From positions 1 through 64,000 of the forward strand of contig ONDA01000001.1 in the NCBI GenBank assembly GCA_900316475.1: a DNA stretch of 64,000 nucleotides, read 5' to 3'. Numbering within the stretch: position 1 is the stretch's first letter; every line of letters begins with the position of its first letter. The notes below the pieces were generated by a model that saw only the letters and a list, made by a program, of their open reading frames with translations, was not told the DNA's origin and did no database searches. A program made the position numbers and the translations under genes. Below, one piece after another: positions 1 through 8,165 of this stretch. Origin of the DNA: an uncultured Prevotellaceae bacterium (GTDB lineage Bacteria; Bacteroidota; Bacteroidia; Bacteroidales; Bacteroidaceae).

Positions 1-70
1 AGACAAATCATAAAACGAATTTTGACGTGGCTGATGGGAATGATCCGTCAAAACGCCCACCGAAAAACGT

Positions 71-161
71 CACGGCCGCTCGTGAAAATTTCACGGCCTT
101 AGAGAAAAATTTCACGGCCTTAGAGAAAAATTTCACGGCCTCTCGTGAAAACGTCACGGCC
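71..161 (+). repeat. 21-bp tandem repeat array, CACGGCC family
   Basis: CACGGCC occurs at 71, 92, 113, 134 and 155, an exact 21-bp period. The 14-nt spacers are variants of TCTCGTGAAAACGT or TTAGAGAAAAATTT. TCACG and CGTGA within a unit are reverse complements, so each unit can form a small hairpin. The short ORF covering it is a by-product of a 21-bp (7-codon) period. The same family recurs at about 1013, 9221, 30091 and 62563. Confidence 0.85.
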
Positions 162-299
162 TCTTTACTTGCTCATCTCGTTTCCATACATACTGAGACA
201 AACGGATATTTTTTTGAGGGATACTGCGTGAAGCAGTAAGAAAAACGATGAAAAATGAAGATTTCGGCCGAAAGATTTGGAAGGAAAGGGAAAAACATT

Positions 300-307
300 T
301 AACTTTG
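300..307 (+). promoter_or_regulatory. Bacteroidota -7 promoter box
   Basis: TAACTTTG fits the TAnnTTTG consensus. A -33-like TTTG lies at 276-279, 20 bases upstream, which is the expected spacing. The implied transcription start near 311 selects the ATG at 329 as the start of the following gene. Confidence 0.7.
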
Positions 308-328
308 TACGCAGAAATTGTTTTCATC

Positions 329-472
329 ATGAGTAATACAAGGACTATCACCATCAAGAATCCTTCCCGAAAACTGGAGGAGCGCATCCGCAAAATAGGC
401 GTTCAGAAGTATTTGTGGATTGAGCAACTGTGCTCAGACGAAACCAAGCCCACAAAAACCATTCACGTCTGA
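329..472 (+). CDS. small basic protein, unknown function (47 aa)
   Basis: I do not recognise this protein. It starts MSNTRTITIKNPSRKLEERI and is rich in Lys and Arg, with no signal peptide or membrane segment. An upstream in-frame ATG at 248 would add 27 residues, but it lies before the promoter box at 300-307, so I choose 329. The stop overlaps the next start as TGATG (470-474), so the two genes are probably translationally coupled. A basic small first gene coupled to a larger one resembles a DNA-binding partner or antitoxin arrangement, but nothing in the sequence proves that. Confidence 0.6.
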   Translation: MSNTRTITIKNPSRKLEERIRKIGVQKYLWIEQLCSDETKPTKTIHV

Positions 473-987
473 TGACAGAAGTCTATTCCCTCCACTCAGG
501 GCGGGGCGACGAGTATAAGCTACAGTTCACGACTGAGCGTAGCGGTTTTATTGCTGATGACATATTGGACCAGCTAAATGCACAAGGCATCGAGGTCGTT
601 GAAATTGGCCTGGCTCGCGTGAAAGGACAGAACATCACCGGTCATAAAGTGCTACGCCAGATAGAAGAGTGCATTGCCGACCTTATGCGGCGCAAGCCAA
701 ACGTGATATTGAGCTACTTTTGCGACTTCATCCATCTTGTGCCAAGCCAGAAGAAGGATATGCCGGTTCAGGAATACCGCAGTCGATTGTTCTCTGCCAT
801 GTTCAAGAGATACGTTTCGCAGCAGCAACAGTTTGATGTGTGCGATGATGAAATAAGAATTGACGGTGTAGCAGAGCCCTTCTTTTTCCACGTCATCTAT
901 CACAGACAACACCTGCATTATGCCGAAATGATTGCCGAAGGCCACGCCAAGGACTTTGGCAAGCCGTCAGACGCAACGAGCGAGTAA
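472..987 (+). CDS. conserved hypothetical protein (171 aa)
   Basis: This is a soluble protein starting MTEVYSLHSGRGDEYKLQF. I do not recognise the family. Visible features are an N-terminal basic and aromatic stretch, a middle acidic/hydrophobic segment (residues about 25-75) and an aromatic block containing FFFHVIYHRQHLHYAEM near the C-terminus. The ATG at 472 is preferred over 430 because it overlaps the previous stop (TGATG). The gene is followed immediately by CACGGCC repeats. There is no signal peptide, so it is probably cytoplasmic. Confidence 0.65.
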   Translation: MTEVYSLHSGRGDEYKLQFTTERSGFIADDILDQLNAQGIEVVEIGLARVKGQNITGHKVLRQIEECIADLMRRKPNVILSYFCDFIHLVPSQKKDMPVQEYRSRLFSAMFKRYVSQQQQFDVCDDEIRIDGVAEPFFFHVIYHRQHLHYAEMIAEGHAKDFGKPSDATSE

Positions 988-1011
988 AGAGCCCACGGTC
1001 TCGTGAAAACG

Positions 1012-1079
1012 TCACGGCCTCTCGTGAAAACGTCACGGCCTCTGAAAAGATATCCGCCCCTTCCCGCCGCATCACATAT
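1012..1079 (+). repeat. 68-bp direct repeat, left copy
   Basis: This copy matches 9220-9287 at 67 of 68 positions; the only difference is G at 1044 against A at 9252. It contains two CACGGCC units 21 bp apart (1013, 1034), then a unique tail ending CCCGCCGCATCACATAT. It sits just upstream of the lipoprotein operon promoter, while its partner sits just after the operon terminator. Confidence 0.9.
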
Positions 1080-1185
1080 CATTTTCTGTATGAGGAAAAA
1101 GGTAAGAAATCATGGTTTCTCGTATTTTTTTGATATGTTAGTTGTTTTTTTTGGTGAAATGTGCTGTTTTTACAAAAATAATTCG

Positions 1186-1193
1186 TATCTTTG
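1186..1193 (+). promoter_or_regulatory. -7 promoter box of the lipoprotein/legumain operon
   Basis: TATCTTTG is followed by GCAC, the commonest form of this box in the window. A clear -33 TTTG at the right distance is not visible. The first gene starts at 1280, so the leader would be about 85 nt, longer than usual here. No riboswitch fold was recognised in it. Confidence 0.65.
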
Positions 1194-1279
1194 CACAGTG
1201 GCTTTTGTCGCCGACGTCGACAGGGTCAGTGTGAATGGTAAAATATGCTTATATAGATTCAACATAAAGCAGAATATTT

Positions 1280-2368
1280 ATGCTGAAGGTAAAGAAAAAA
1301 TGGAGTATCCTTGCCATGATTGTGATTGGGGCGGTGCTGATAGCATCGTGTACCAATGATGGCGAAACCATTTACCAGCCCGACCCGAAGGATAAGGGCA
1401 GTACGGCTCCGCTGGTGGTGGTGGTTTACGACCCTAATGCCCTGGGCGACCTGGGCTATAATGACCTTATCTACCAGGGCGTGGAGCAAGCCGCTGAGAG
1501 ATACGGTCTGCGCACCATGCAGCTTTCTCCGACCACGGTGGAAGAGGGGCAGCAGTATCTCCAGTTGCTGGCTCAGGGCCTGGCCGCAACCCAGGACACT
1601 GTCCGCAGGCTGTTCATCGTGGCGGCATCCAGCTACGACGCCTACCTGCGCAGCCACAACAACCTTCTGGCATCCAGTCCAAAGACCGACCTGCTTTACT
1701 TTGAGACGGAAACGCCGCTTGAGGGTAAAGGCTCTACTTTCTTTATTAAGTATTATGGCGCCATGTATGAGGCGGGTGCCATTTCGCCAGCAGATGCAAG
1801 AAGTGTGCTGCTGGTAGGTGCGAACCCCTTGGTGAAGTCAGTAGCCGACGCCGTGCAGGGTTTCACCGACGGCTTTAATGCCAGTCCTGTTGCGACCCAC
1901 GACAACGTGGACAGAAAACTGTCCACCGTCTGGCTGTCCGATAGGGTGTCTGGTGGCTTCACCATTGCCGACACGACCGCCTTACGGCTGCTGGTCAGCC
2001 AAGACTGGGATCTCGGGCACCATCTCTTAGTGCCTATTTGTGGCGGGGCGATGACCAATTTCCGCCGTATTATTGAGATGTTCAGTCTCTGCAATTTTGT
2101 GGGCATCGACAGCGTTGCTGTTTCTGCCTATTGCAACTTCTCTGTCATCAAGCATATTGACCAGGCCGTCTACCAGTGCATTGAACAGTGGCTCTCGCCC
2201 GGTGGAATGCCCAAGCACCAGACGTTCGGTCTCGCCGACGGCTTTACTGGCGTGGAGGTTCACCCCTCTACCAATAGTGCCAAGGAGCGCTTTGACACTA
2301 TCCTGAACGCCGACCTGCTACAGCGTATTCACGAGGAAGCTATCAGAAAGGAGGCCGCCCATGAGTAA
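1280..2368 (+). CDS. BMP/PnrA-like substrate-binding lipoprotein
   Basis: Predicted lipoprotein of 362 aa: basic N-terminus, hydrophobic segment and lipobox LIASC with Cys24 as the lipid site. The body begins PLVVVVYDPNALGDLGYNDL and continues with GVEQAAERYG. This resembles the start of basic membrane protein/PnrA-type ligand-binding proteins (periplasmic binding fold type I), whose known members bind nucleosides. No ABC permease lies nearby, so it more likely senses or presents a ligand than feeds a transporter. The 3' end overlaps the next gene by 8 nt. It is the first gene of a five-gene secreted operon. Confidence 0.7.
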   Translation: MLKVKKKWSILAMIVIGAVLIASCTNDGETIYQPDPKDKGSTAPLVVVVYDPNALGDLGYNDLIYQGVEQAAERYGLRTMQLSPTTVEEGQQYLQLLAQGLAATQDTVRRLFIVAASSYDAYLRSHNNLLASSPKTDLLYFETETPLEGKGSTFFIKYYGAMYEAGAISPADARSVLLVGANPLVKSVADAVQGFTDGFNASPVATHDNVDRKLSTVWLSDRVSGGFTIADTTALRLLVSQDWDLGHHLLVPICGGAMTNFRRIIEMFSLCNFVGIDSVAVSAYCNFSVIKHIDQAVYQCIEQWLSPGGMPKHQTFGLADGFTGVEVHPSTNSAKERFDTILNADLLQRIHEEAIRKEAAHE

Positions 2369-4727
2369 GATACTATTAGCCAGAGTCCATGCGGTTGCCG
2401 CCGTCCTGTTGCTGCTGACGCTGCTGGCGTCGTGTTCGCAGGAGGATGACACCATAGCATACGTGCCTGCCCGTCACTGGGTAGAGAAGAAGGTGGCCGT
2501 GGTGGCTCCTCTGGGCGATGCCGCCACGAAGACGCGCCTGGAGCGTACGGCGGCGTGGTTCCTTGATAACTTCCGCGAGGCACAGATGAGCGACACACTG
2601 GCCATCAGCCTCCAGCTGGAGTGGCACGATGAGCTTAGCGAAGACCTTACGGCCCTGAGCACATCGCTGGCCAACCGTGAGGACATCGTGGCCATCATCG
2701 GCCCCTTTGCCAACGAGAGCGTAGCAGCCTTTGCCCCAGCCTGCATGAAGACGCTGAAGCCACTCATCGCTCCGACGGCCACCAGCGAGGAAGTCATCCG
2801 CCGCTATGCCGTCACCACCAACGGTCTGAGCACCAATGACAAGCCGTTCCTGTGGTCGCTCACCGCCAGCGACGTCGAGCTTACCAGTCTGCTGATGAGC
2901 GAGTATGCCGCCATCTGTCAGACGTACACAGCTGAACAGGCTAACGCCATCGTCTTTGCCACCGACAACACCTACGGCAAGACCTTCACCGACTGGGCGC
3001 CCTTCTTCGCGCAGAACTATGACATAGAAATCTTGGAGAACCAGACCATCCAGACGGCTGACGACATCTATACCTACCTGACGGAGTTGAGTGCTGAATC
3101 TGACGTGGGATCCGCTTTCGACTTTACCTCAGCCTCGTTCATAGCTGTTGAGACCACCAAGATGCTCTATGAGATTGCCAAGGTACGGCGCAAACTCATT
3201 ATTGGATACTACGGCACATCAATTTTCCCCTCGGCTGACCCCTTTGCCGAAGAGAACGATGCCTACTGGCCCTATCTTGTTAAAATGTATAATACGTTCT
3301 TTGCCTGCTCAGGACTGAGCGAGGAGAGCCTGGCTGCCCTCGGCCCTGACGGCCAGAAGATGCTCCAGGGCTACCAGGGCTTCTCGCCATACGCCGACCC
3401 CTCCACCGGTTTCGAAATGAGCTACCAGACGCGTTTCGGCGTGCTGCCCACCTTTGCCGAGTGTAAGTTCTACGACGCCCTGATGCTTGCCGCCTTCGCT
3501 TCCTGCTACGCAGAGCACCAGAAGCCCGTAAGCGGCGATATCAATAAGGCCATCATTGCCATTACCAGCCCTGCCGAAACGACCGGTGCGGCATGGAGCG
3601 CCACACCTATGAAGGTGTATCTCTCTGCTATGGAGGAGGGAGAGCTGATGCACTTCATCGGTGCCTCTGGCGAGATAAACTTCGACCGCGACACCTACAC
3701 TGCCGCCACGACAACCACCTATGTGCAATGGCAGATTATGAACGGCAAGATATACCACCGCAGCTACTTCGGTAGCACGGGTGGCCGCACCACCGACGCC
3801 AACGCTGCCTGGCTCTTCCTCTACAACGAGCAGCGCGCCAGCGACGACTTTATGGAGCAGGTCAGCGGAAGCGGCAATCAGCACTTCGTCTACCCCCAGC
3901 GCACCGGCCAGTATGCCGTCTTGGTTCAGGGCAGCAACGGCTATATCAACTACCGCCACCAGGCCGACGTGCTCAGTATCTACCAGTCGCTGCGCCGTGG
4001 CGGATACCCCGACGACCACATCATCCTCATCGTCGACAAGGACATGGCCAACGACGCGCAGAATCCCGAACGGGGCGTCGTGCGCACCAGCCCCAGCGGC
4101 CCCGACCTGCTCGGCGGTACCACGGCGGGCAGTGGCATCGGTGCCGCAGTGATTGACTACAACAATGCCGACCTCACCGCTGCCGACGTGGCCGACATCC
4201 TGGCCGGCCGTCAGTCAGACCGTCTGCCAGTCGTTGTGCCTCAGGGCGAGGGCAACGACGTGCTCTTCTACTGGAGCGGTCACGGACGCAGTGCGTCGCG
4301 TGGCGGTGCCGACGAGTTCGTCTGGCGCGATGCCAGCTATGGCCATGGCTTCAGTGCCGAGCTCTTCGGCCAGACGGCTCGGCAGATGAAGTTCCGCAAG
4401 CTGCTCGTCGTGGCCGAGCCGTGCTATGGCGAGTGCGTCATCCGCGCCGTCGAGGGCATTCCCGGCGTGCTGGCTATGTCGGGAGCCAACAGTCAGGAGC
4501 AGTCATGGGCCGACTGCTGGAACGACCGTGCCAGCGTGTGGATGTGTGACCGTTTCTCGCAGAATCTCGTCACTTGTCTCTCGGCCAATCCCGACACCAG
4601 TTTCCGCGACCTCTTCCTCTACTGTGCGCAGCACACCCTCGGTTCCCATGCTCGCATTGTCAACGCAGCCCACTTCGGTAACCTCTATACCACAGGCCCC
4701 GCCGAATTCATCAGATTTGATAAATAA
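2361..4727 (+). CDS. lipoprotein: periplasmic binding domain fused to legumain-like C13 peptidase
   Basis: Protein of 788 aa with two domains. Residues 1-25 are a lipoprotein signal (LLASC, Cys25) followed by acidic residues. Residues about 43-470 look like a type I periplasmic binding fold (KVAVVAPLGDAATKTRLERT, IVAIIGPFANESVAAFAP, ANAIVFATDNTYGKTFTDWA), as in branched-chain amino-acid receptors. Residues about 517-788 match legumain: YAVLVQGSNGYINYRHQADV (Asn526), NDVLFYWSGHG (His641) and LLVVAEPCYGEC (Cys688) correspond to the legumain Asn-His-Cys catalytic set. Legumains cut after Asn, or Asp at low pH; that specificity here is inference. The export signal implies action in the periplasm or at the cell surface. 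I know of no described protein with this domain order. Confidence 0.8.
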   Translation: MSKILLARVHAVAAVLLLLTLLASCSQEDDTIAYVPARHWVEKKVAVVAPLGDAATKTRLERTAAWFLDNFREAQMSDTLAISLQLEWHDELSEDLTALSTSLANREDIVAIIGPFANESVAAFAPACMKTLKPLIAPTATSEEVIRRYAVTTNGLSTNDKPFLWSLTASDVELTSLLMSEYAAICQTYTAEQANAIVFATDNTYGKTFTDWAPFFAQNYDIEILENQTIQTADDIYTYLTELSAESDVGSAFDFTSASFIAVETTKMLYEIAKVRRKLIIGYYGTSIFPSADPFAEENDAYWPYLVKMYNTFFACSGLSEESLAALGPDGQKMLQGYQGFSPYADPSTGFEMSYQTRFGVLPTFAECKFYDALMLAAFASCYAEHQKPVSGDINKAIIAITSPAETTGAAWSATPMKVYLSAMEEGELMHFIGASGEINFDRDTYTAATTTTYVQWQIMNGKIYHRSYFGSTGGRTTDANAAWLFLYNEQRASDDFMEQVSGSGNQHFVYPQRTGQYAVLVQGSNGYINYRHQADVLSIYQSLRRGGYPDDHIILIVDKDMANDAQNPERGVVRTSPSGPDLLGGTTAGSGIGAAVIDYNNADLTAADVADILAGRQSDRLPVVVPQGEGNDVLFYWSGHGRSASRGGADEFVWRDASYGHGFSAELFGQTARQMKFRKLLVVAEPCYGECVIRAVEGIPGVLAMSGANSQEQSWADCWNDRASVWMCDRFSQNLVTCLSANPDTSFRDLFLYCAQHTLGSHARIVNAAHFGNLYTTGPAEFIRFDK

Positions 4728-4750
4728 TGTTTAACCAATAATAAAACAAA

Positions 4751-7105
4751 ATGAGAAAGTTAATCTTAGGAATGACAGCCGCTTTAGCTGTAGGCGCTCT
4801 GTCATTGACGTCGTGCAGCGACAGTAATGTTGACGACAACGCGAATGTCGCCAAAAGGACATTCAACTACCAACAGTCACTCGCCGACGCTGTGGAGGAT
4901 ATTACGATCCCCCTTGACAGCTTAGAGTCGCCGGTGCAAAGCATTATCAACCCCACCGATTGGATTACTGCCACGGCCGCTACCACCTACGAAGGGCTGC
5001 CCGCAGTGAAGATTGTCACCAAGGCTATTAGCGACGGCTTGCAGAAACGCGAGGGAAAGCTTACCGTAACAGCCGAAAACGGCAACATCGCTACAGTCGT
5101 CTTCACGCAGTATGCGGCCAGCGACGGCGATGCTTACAATGGCGGCAACGATGGTGACTGGTTCAATAACTGGGAGAAAATAGATCGTGTAAAACTCATC
5201 GGCATTACCGAGCTACAGTACACGCCATGGGCCGATGGTGCTGAACTGACATGCGCCCCTGGCTACGTTGCCGGACTCACTAAAGCGAACGGCTGGGAGA
5301 TGGCCTTCAGCACGCTGAACGACCCTGCCGCCACACACACACGCTATTTTGGACTATACAACAAATACCTGGGCATACTCAGAGTGTTCTGCTACGTAGA
5401 TGACACTGGTACCACACAGAACGAGGCTGCTTTCGAGGTGCGTATGGGAACCGACGGTGACAACCGCTACCCCTTCTACAATGCACTGGGATTCAGCATA
5501 CCCACCAGCCACAGCGTGGCCAACGGAAACCTGGACCTGAGCGTGAATCTTATAGATGCGCAGGCATGCAGCAACACTTTCCACGATGTGATGTCGCCCT
5601 TCAGCGAGTCAATGACTAAGTCACTGAAGAGTGGATGGAACGTCTTCGACATCAACTGTTCCGGATACGTGCCCATGAACAGTTGGCGTACGGACAATAC
5701 CAAGAGCAGGATGTTCATCAACTGTGTCACACAGACCAACATGGCCGTATCGCTCTCCGGTAAGATTGCCGCCGACATCAACGGTACATTCCGTGCACAG
5801 GAGGTTATCCAGCACGGCGGCGTGTCGGGCTGCGCAGGTGCCATCGGCATACTGAATACCATCAACGGCATTGCAGGCGGCGTTGCAGGCACTGGCCCCG
5901 AGGGTTATGCCAGGGGCGTCATGGACAAACGCGCCTTCGAGGGTGGTGCCCAAGGCGGACCTGGAGGCTGGGATAAATTCATGATGGGACTCAAGGGCGT
6001 GGCCGGAGGCGTATCAACGGCTACATCCATTCTTTCAGGAGTACTCTCAGCACTCGATACAAAGACTGCCGCGTGGTATGACACCGTACCTGGAAAGATA
6101 AATCTCACCATGAACGGTACCATCGACCTCACCGGCACCATCAAGGGCTACAACTCCAACAATGCTGGCTTTATACAGGTAACCAAGAAGAACATTGATG
6201 CCGTCAACGGCGAAAACGGCCACTTCGGAAAAGGCATCGTCAGTCTGGCCGAGGACCCCGTCATCTGTGTGGCTAAGGAAGACATCATGGCATCGGTTGA
6301 CAACTTCAACCTCGCGTCGTCGGCGCCTGGTAAATACCAGAGCAGCGATTTCGAATCCTACGGCGCACGCCTCATCGCGTTTCTCGACCCCACGAGCATC
6401 AAACTCAACCTCAACACCGACCTCTACAAAAATGTACACGGTGTATGTGTGAGCGCTACCTACTCGGTGTTCCCCTACGGTAACTTCGGCTACACTTTGC
6501 CCTACTGTCGCGCCCTGAAACTCGACCGTCCCACCATCGACATGTCGCAGGGCGGCAGGACGGGACGCATCAAATTCGGACCCAACACCACGCCGATACG
6601 CGTACACAAGATCGAGCCTAAGGAAATCATGCTCACACAGGCCGATGACCCCGAAACCACTGCGAATTGCAAGGTCCACAAGCAGAAGGGTGCCGACTTC
6701 AGTTACTTCGGACGCCTGCAGGACATAGGCGGCAAGGACGTCATAGCACATCCGCAAGTGTACATACCCTGGAAGACCGAGAATTATCAGGAAGCCGGCA
6801 ACGACCGAGGCACCATCACCTATGCCTGTGACGGCACGATTCCCGACTTCGTGGTGGGCATCACCGTGGTCTTCTTCACTGACGAAGCACCTGGTAAATA
6901 TGTGTTTACAATGCAGTATGTTCCAAAGATAAAGCTCTTGAGTCATGACGAACTGCTGGCTTATCGCAATACGCTGCAGAATTACCAGAACAAGTGCGAC
7001 GCCGGCGACCCCGTGAGCAGACTGGCCAACAAGTCCGAGATTGAGGTGTACGACCCAGTGCCCTTGCTCGACAAGACCCTGCAGATGCTTAACAAGATAA
7101 AATAA
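4751..7105 (+). CDS. large secreted lipoprotein, possible BACON-type N-terminal domain
   Basis: Protein of 784 aa with a lipoprotein signal (LSLTSC, Cys22) and an acidic Asn/Asp-rich tether after it. Residues about 60-125 contain a pattern ending KLTVTAENGNIATVVFTQYA, which resembles BACON domains of Bacteroidota surface proteins; that is a weak match. A Gly/Ala-rich segment (about residues 355-440) and long beta-like stretches follow. I do not recognise the rest. It lies 23 nt after the C13-protease fusion and 30 nt before the next lipoprotein, so it is almost certainly co-transcribed. It could be a substrate, scaffold or ligand-binding partner of the protease. Confidence 0.65.
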   Translation: MRKLILGMTAALAVGALSLTSCSDSNVDDNANVAKRTFNYQQSLADAVEDITIPLDSLESPVQSIINPTDWITATAATTYEGLPAVKIVTKAISDGLQKREGKLTVTAENGNIATVVFTQYAASDGDAYNGGNDGDWFNNWEKIDRVKLIGITELQYTPWADGAELTCAPGYVAGLTKANGWEMAFSTLNDPAATHTRYFGLYNKYLGILRVFCYVDDTGTTQNEAAFEVRMGTDGDNRYPFYNALGFSIPTSHSVANGNLDLSVNLIDAQACSNTFHDVMSPFSESMTKSLKSGWNVFDINCSGYVPMNSWRTDNTKSRMFINCVTQTNMAVSLSGKIAADINGTFRAQEVIQHGGVSGCAGAIGILNTINGIAGGVAGTGPEGYARGVMDKRAFEGGAQGGPGGWDKFMMGLKGVAGGVSTATSILSGVLSALDTKTAAWYDTVPGKINLTMNGTIDLTGTIKGYNSNNAGFIQVTKKNIDAVNGENGHFGKGIVSLAEDPVICVAKEDIMASVDNFNLASSAPGKYQSSDFESYGARLIAFLDPTSIKLNLNTDLYKNVHGVCVSATYSVFPYGNFGYTLPYCRALKLDRPTIDMSQGGRTGRIKFGPNTTPIRVHKIEPKEIMLTQADDPETTANCKVHKQKGADFSYFGRLQDIGGKDVIAHPQVYIPWKTENYQEAGNDRGTITYACDGTIPDFVVGITVVFFTDEAPGKYVFTMQYVPKIKLLSHDELLAYRNTLQNYQNKCDAGDPVSRLANKSEIEVYDPVPLLDKTLQMLNKIK

Positions 7106-7135
7106 TTTTTTTAACCTATAAAAACAGAAAAAAGT

Positions 7136-8113
7136 ATGAAAACAAAACGATATATTAACGCCGTCACCGCACTGGTTATCGCGGCCTCTGCCTTCACTGC
7201 TTGCAGCAGCGACGATGACGACAACAGTAACAACAACGGCCAGAACGGCCAGAACGTACCCGCATCGGAGGCAGTAACCTCCTACGACGACCTGAGTTTC
7301 TTCCAGAACGCCATCGTCAGCATCGACTCCTTGGGCAACTTCCAAAAACGACACTACGGACAGCCTCTCTACGACAGCGACACCACACAACTCTATATTG
7401 GCGTGAACACGCTGGCAGAGGCTGAGAGCTTATTCCGCGAATGGGTGGCACCCAACGGCAAAGTGACGAAAACAGGCAACAACCTCACCTACCAGCTTAC
7501 CGATAACGAGGGCAATACGCAGGGCTCAATACTCTTTACGGCATCAACTGCGGGAGGCAAACTGGCCGAGGTGACACCCTCGTCGCCGACGCTGCTGAAA
7601 CACTTCAGCAAGATGATATTCCTCTCCAACGGTTCGTGGCCGTACAACTCCACGGAGGGTAAATACCGACTGGGCGACATCCGCGAGCTGAACGTCGACC
7701 ACGGCGTGAGCGGATACCACGAAAAGGTATATAACTTCGTTTGCATACGCGAAAAGGGAAACGGCGTCAACGCCATGTTCGTGGCCATCTCGCCCGACTT
7801 GTATGTACCCAAGACCTGGACACCCAGCGACCTGCTCTACGACGTGGCTGCCGTGCCCGGCGAGGACAAGGCGCTTACCATATCCAAAATACTGCGCAAG
7901 GACTGGAACTTCTTCGTAAGCTGCTTCGAGGCCGCCGGCGGGGGCAAGCTGAACAGGGACGAACTGTACTGGCTGAACAAGAAGAAAACATACCTCTTCA
8001 AGACCTGCCAGTGGTGCATAGACCTCTCAAAGGGCGACATCGACCAGTGGGACTTCCAGTGGCACAACCCCGAGAAGCACTTCCTCATGTGCATCGACTG
8101 GCTTGACGACTAA
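7136..8113 (+). CDS. surface lipoprotein, tandem paralogue 1
   Basis: Protein of 325 aa with lipobox FTAC (Cys23), followed directly by SSDDDDNSNNNGQNGQN. The SDDDD part resembles the Bacteroidota lipoprotein surface-export signal, so it is probably displayed outside. The remainder is closely related along its whole length to the next gene. Shared blocks include TPSSPTLLKHFSK, ISPDLYVPKTWTP, LLYDVAAVPGE and the C-terminal WDFQWHNPEKHF. No known family was recognised. Its Asn-rich tether is notable beside a legumain-like protease gene. Confidence 0.65.
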   Translation: MKTKRYINAVTALVIAASAFTACSSDDDDNSNNNGQNGQNVPASEAVTSYDDLSFFQNAIVSIDSLGNFQKRHYGQPLYDSDTTQLYIGVNTLAEAESLFREWVAPNGKVTKTGNNLTYQLTDNEGNTQGSILFTASTAGGKLAEVTPSSPTLLKHFSKMIFLSNGSWPYNSTEGKYRLGDIRELNVDHGVSGYHEKVYNFVCIREKGNGVNAMFVAISPDLYVPKTWTPSDLLYDVAAVPGEDKALTISKILRKDWNFFVSCFEAAGGGKLNRDELYWLNKKKTYLFKTCQWCIDLSKGDIDQWDFQWHNPEKHFLMCIDWLDD

Positions 8114-8165
8114 TCGCATCATCTATTGTACGTAACAACCACTATAAACAAACAATCAAATCAGT

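Noticed and set aside
71-161. Possible CRISPR array
   Set aside because: The period is 21 bp with drifting 14-nt spacers, there are no 25-40-nt unique spacers, and no cas genes are in the window.
1003-1279. Upstream ORFs rich in KTSRPL-type repeats (also at 27-239, 29930-30351 and 62459-62710)
   Set aside because: They are translations of the 21-bp intergenic repeats (7 codons per unit) and have no promoter or protein-like remainder.
2361-4727. Caspase/metacaspase or clostripain-type (C11) reading of the protease domain
   Set aside because: The YINYRHQADV block with SGHG and EPC matches legumain (C13) better; the clostripain signature was not seen. The two share a fold, so this is a preference, not a proof.
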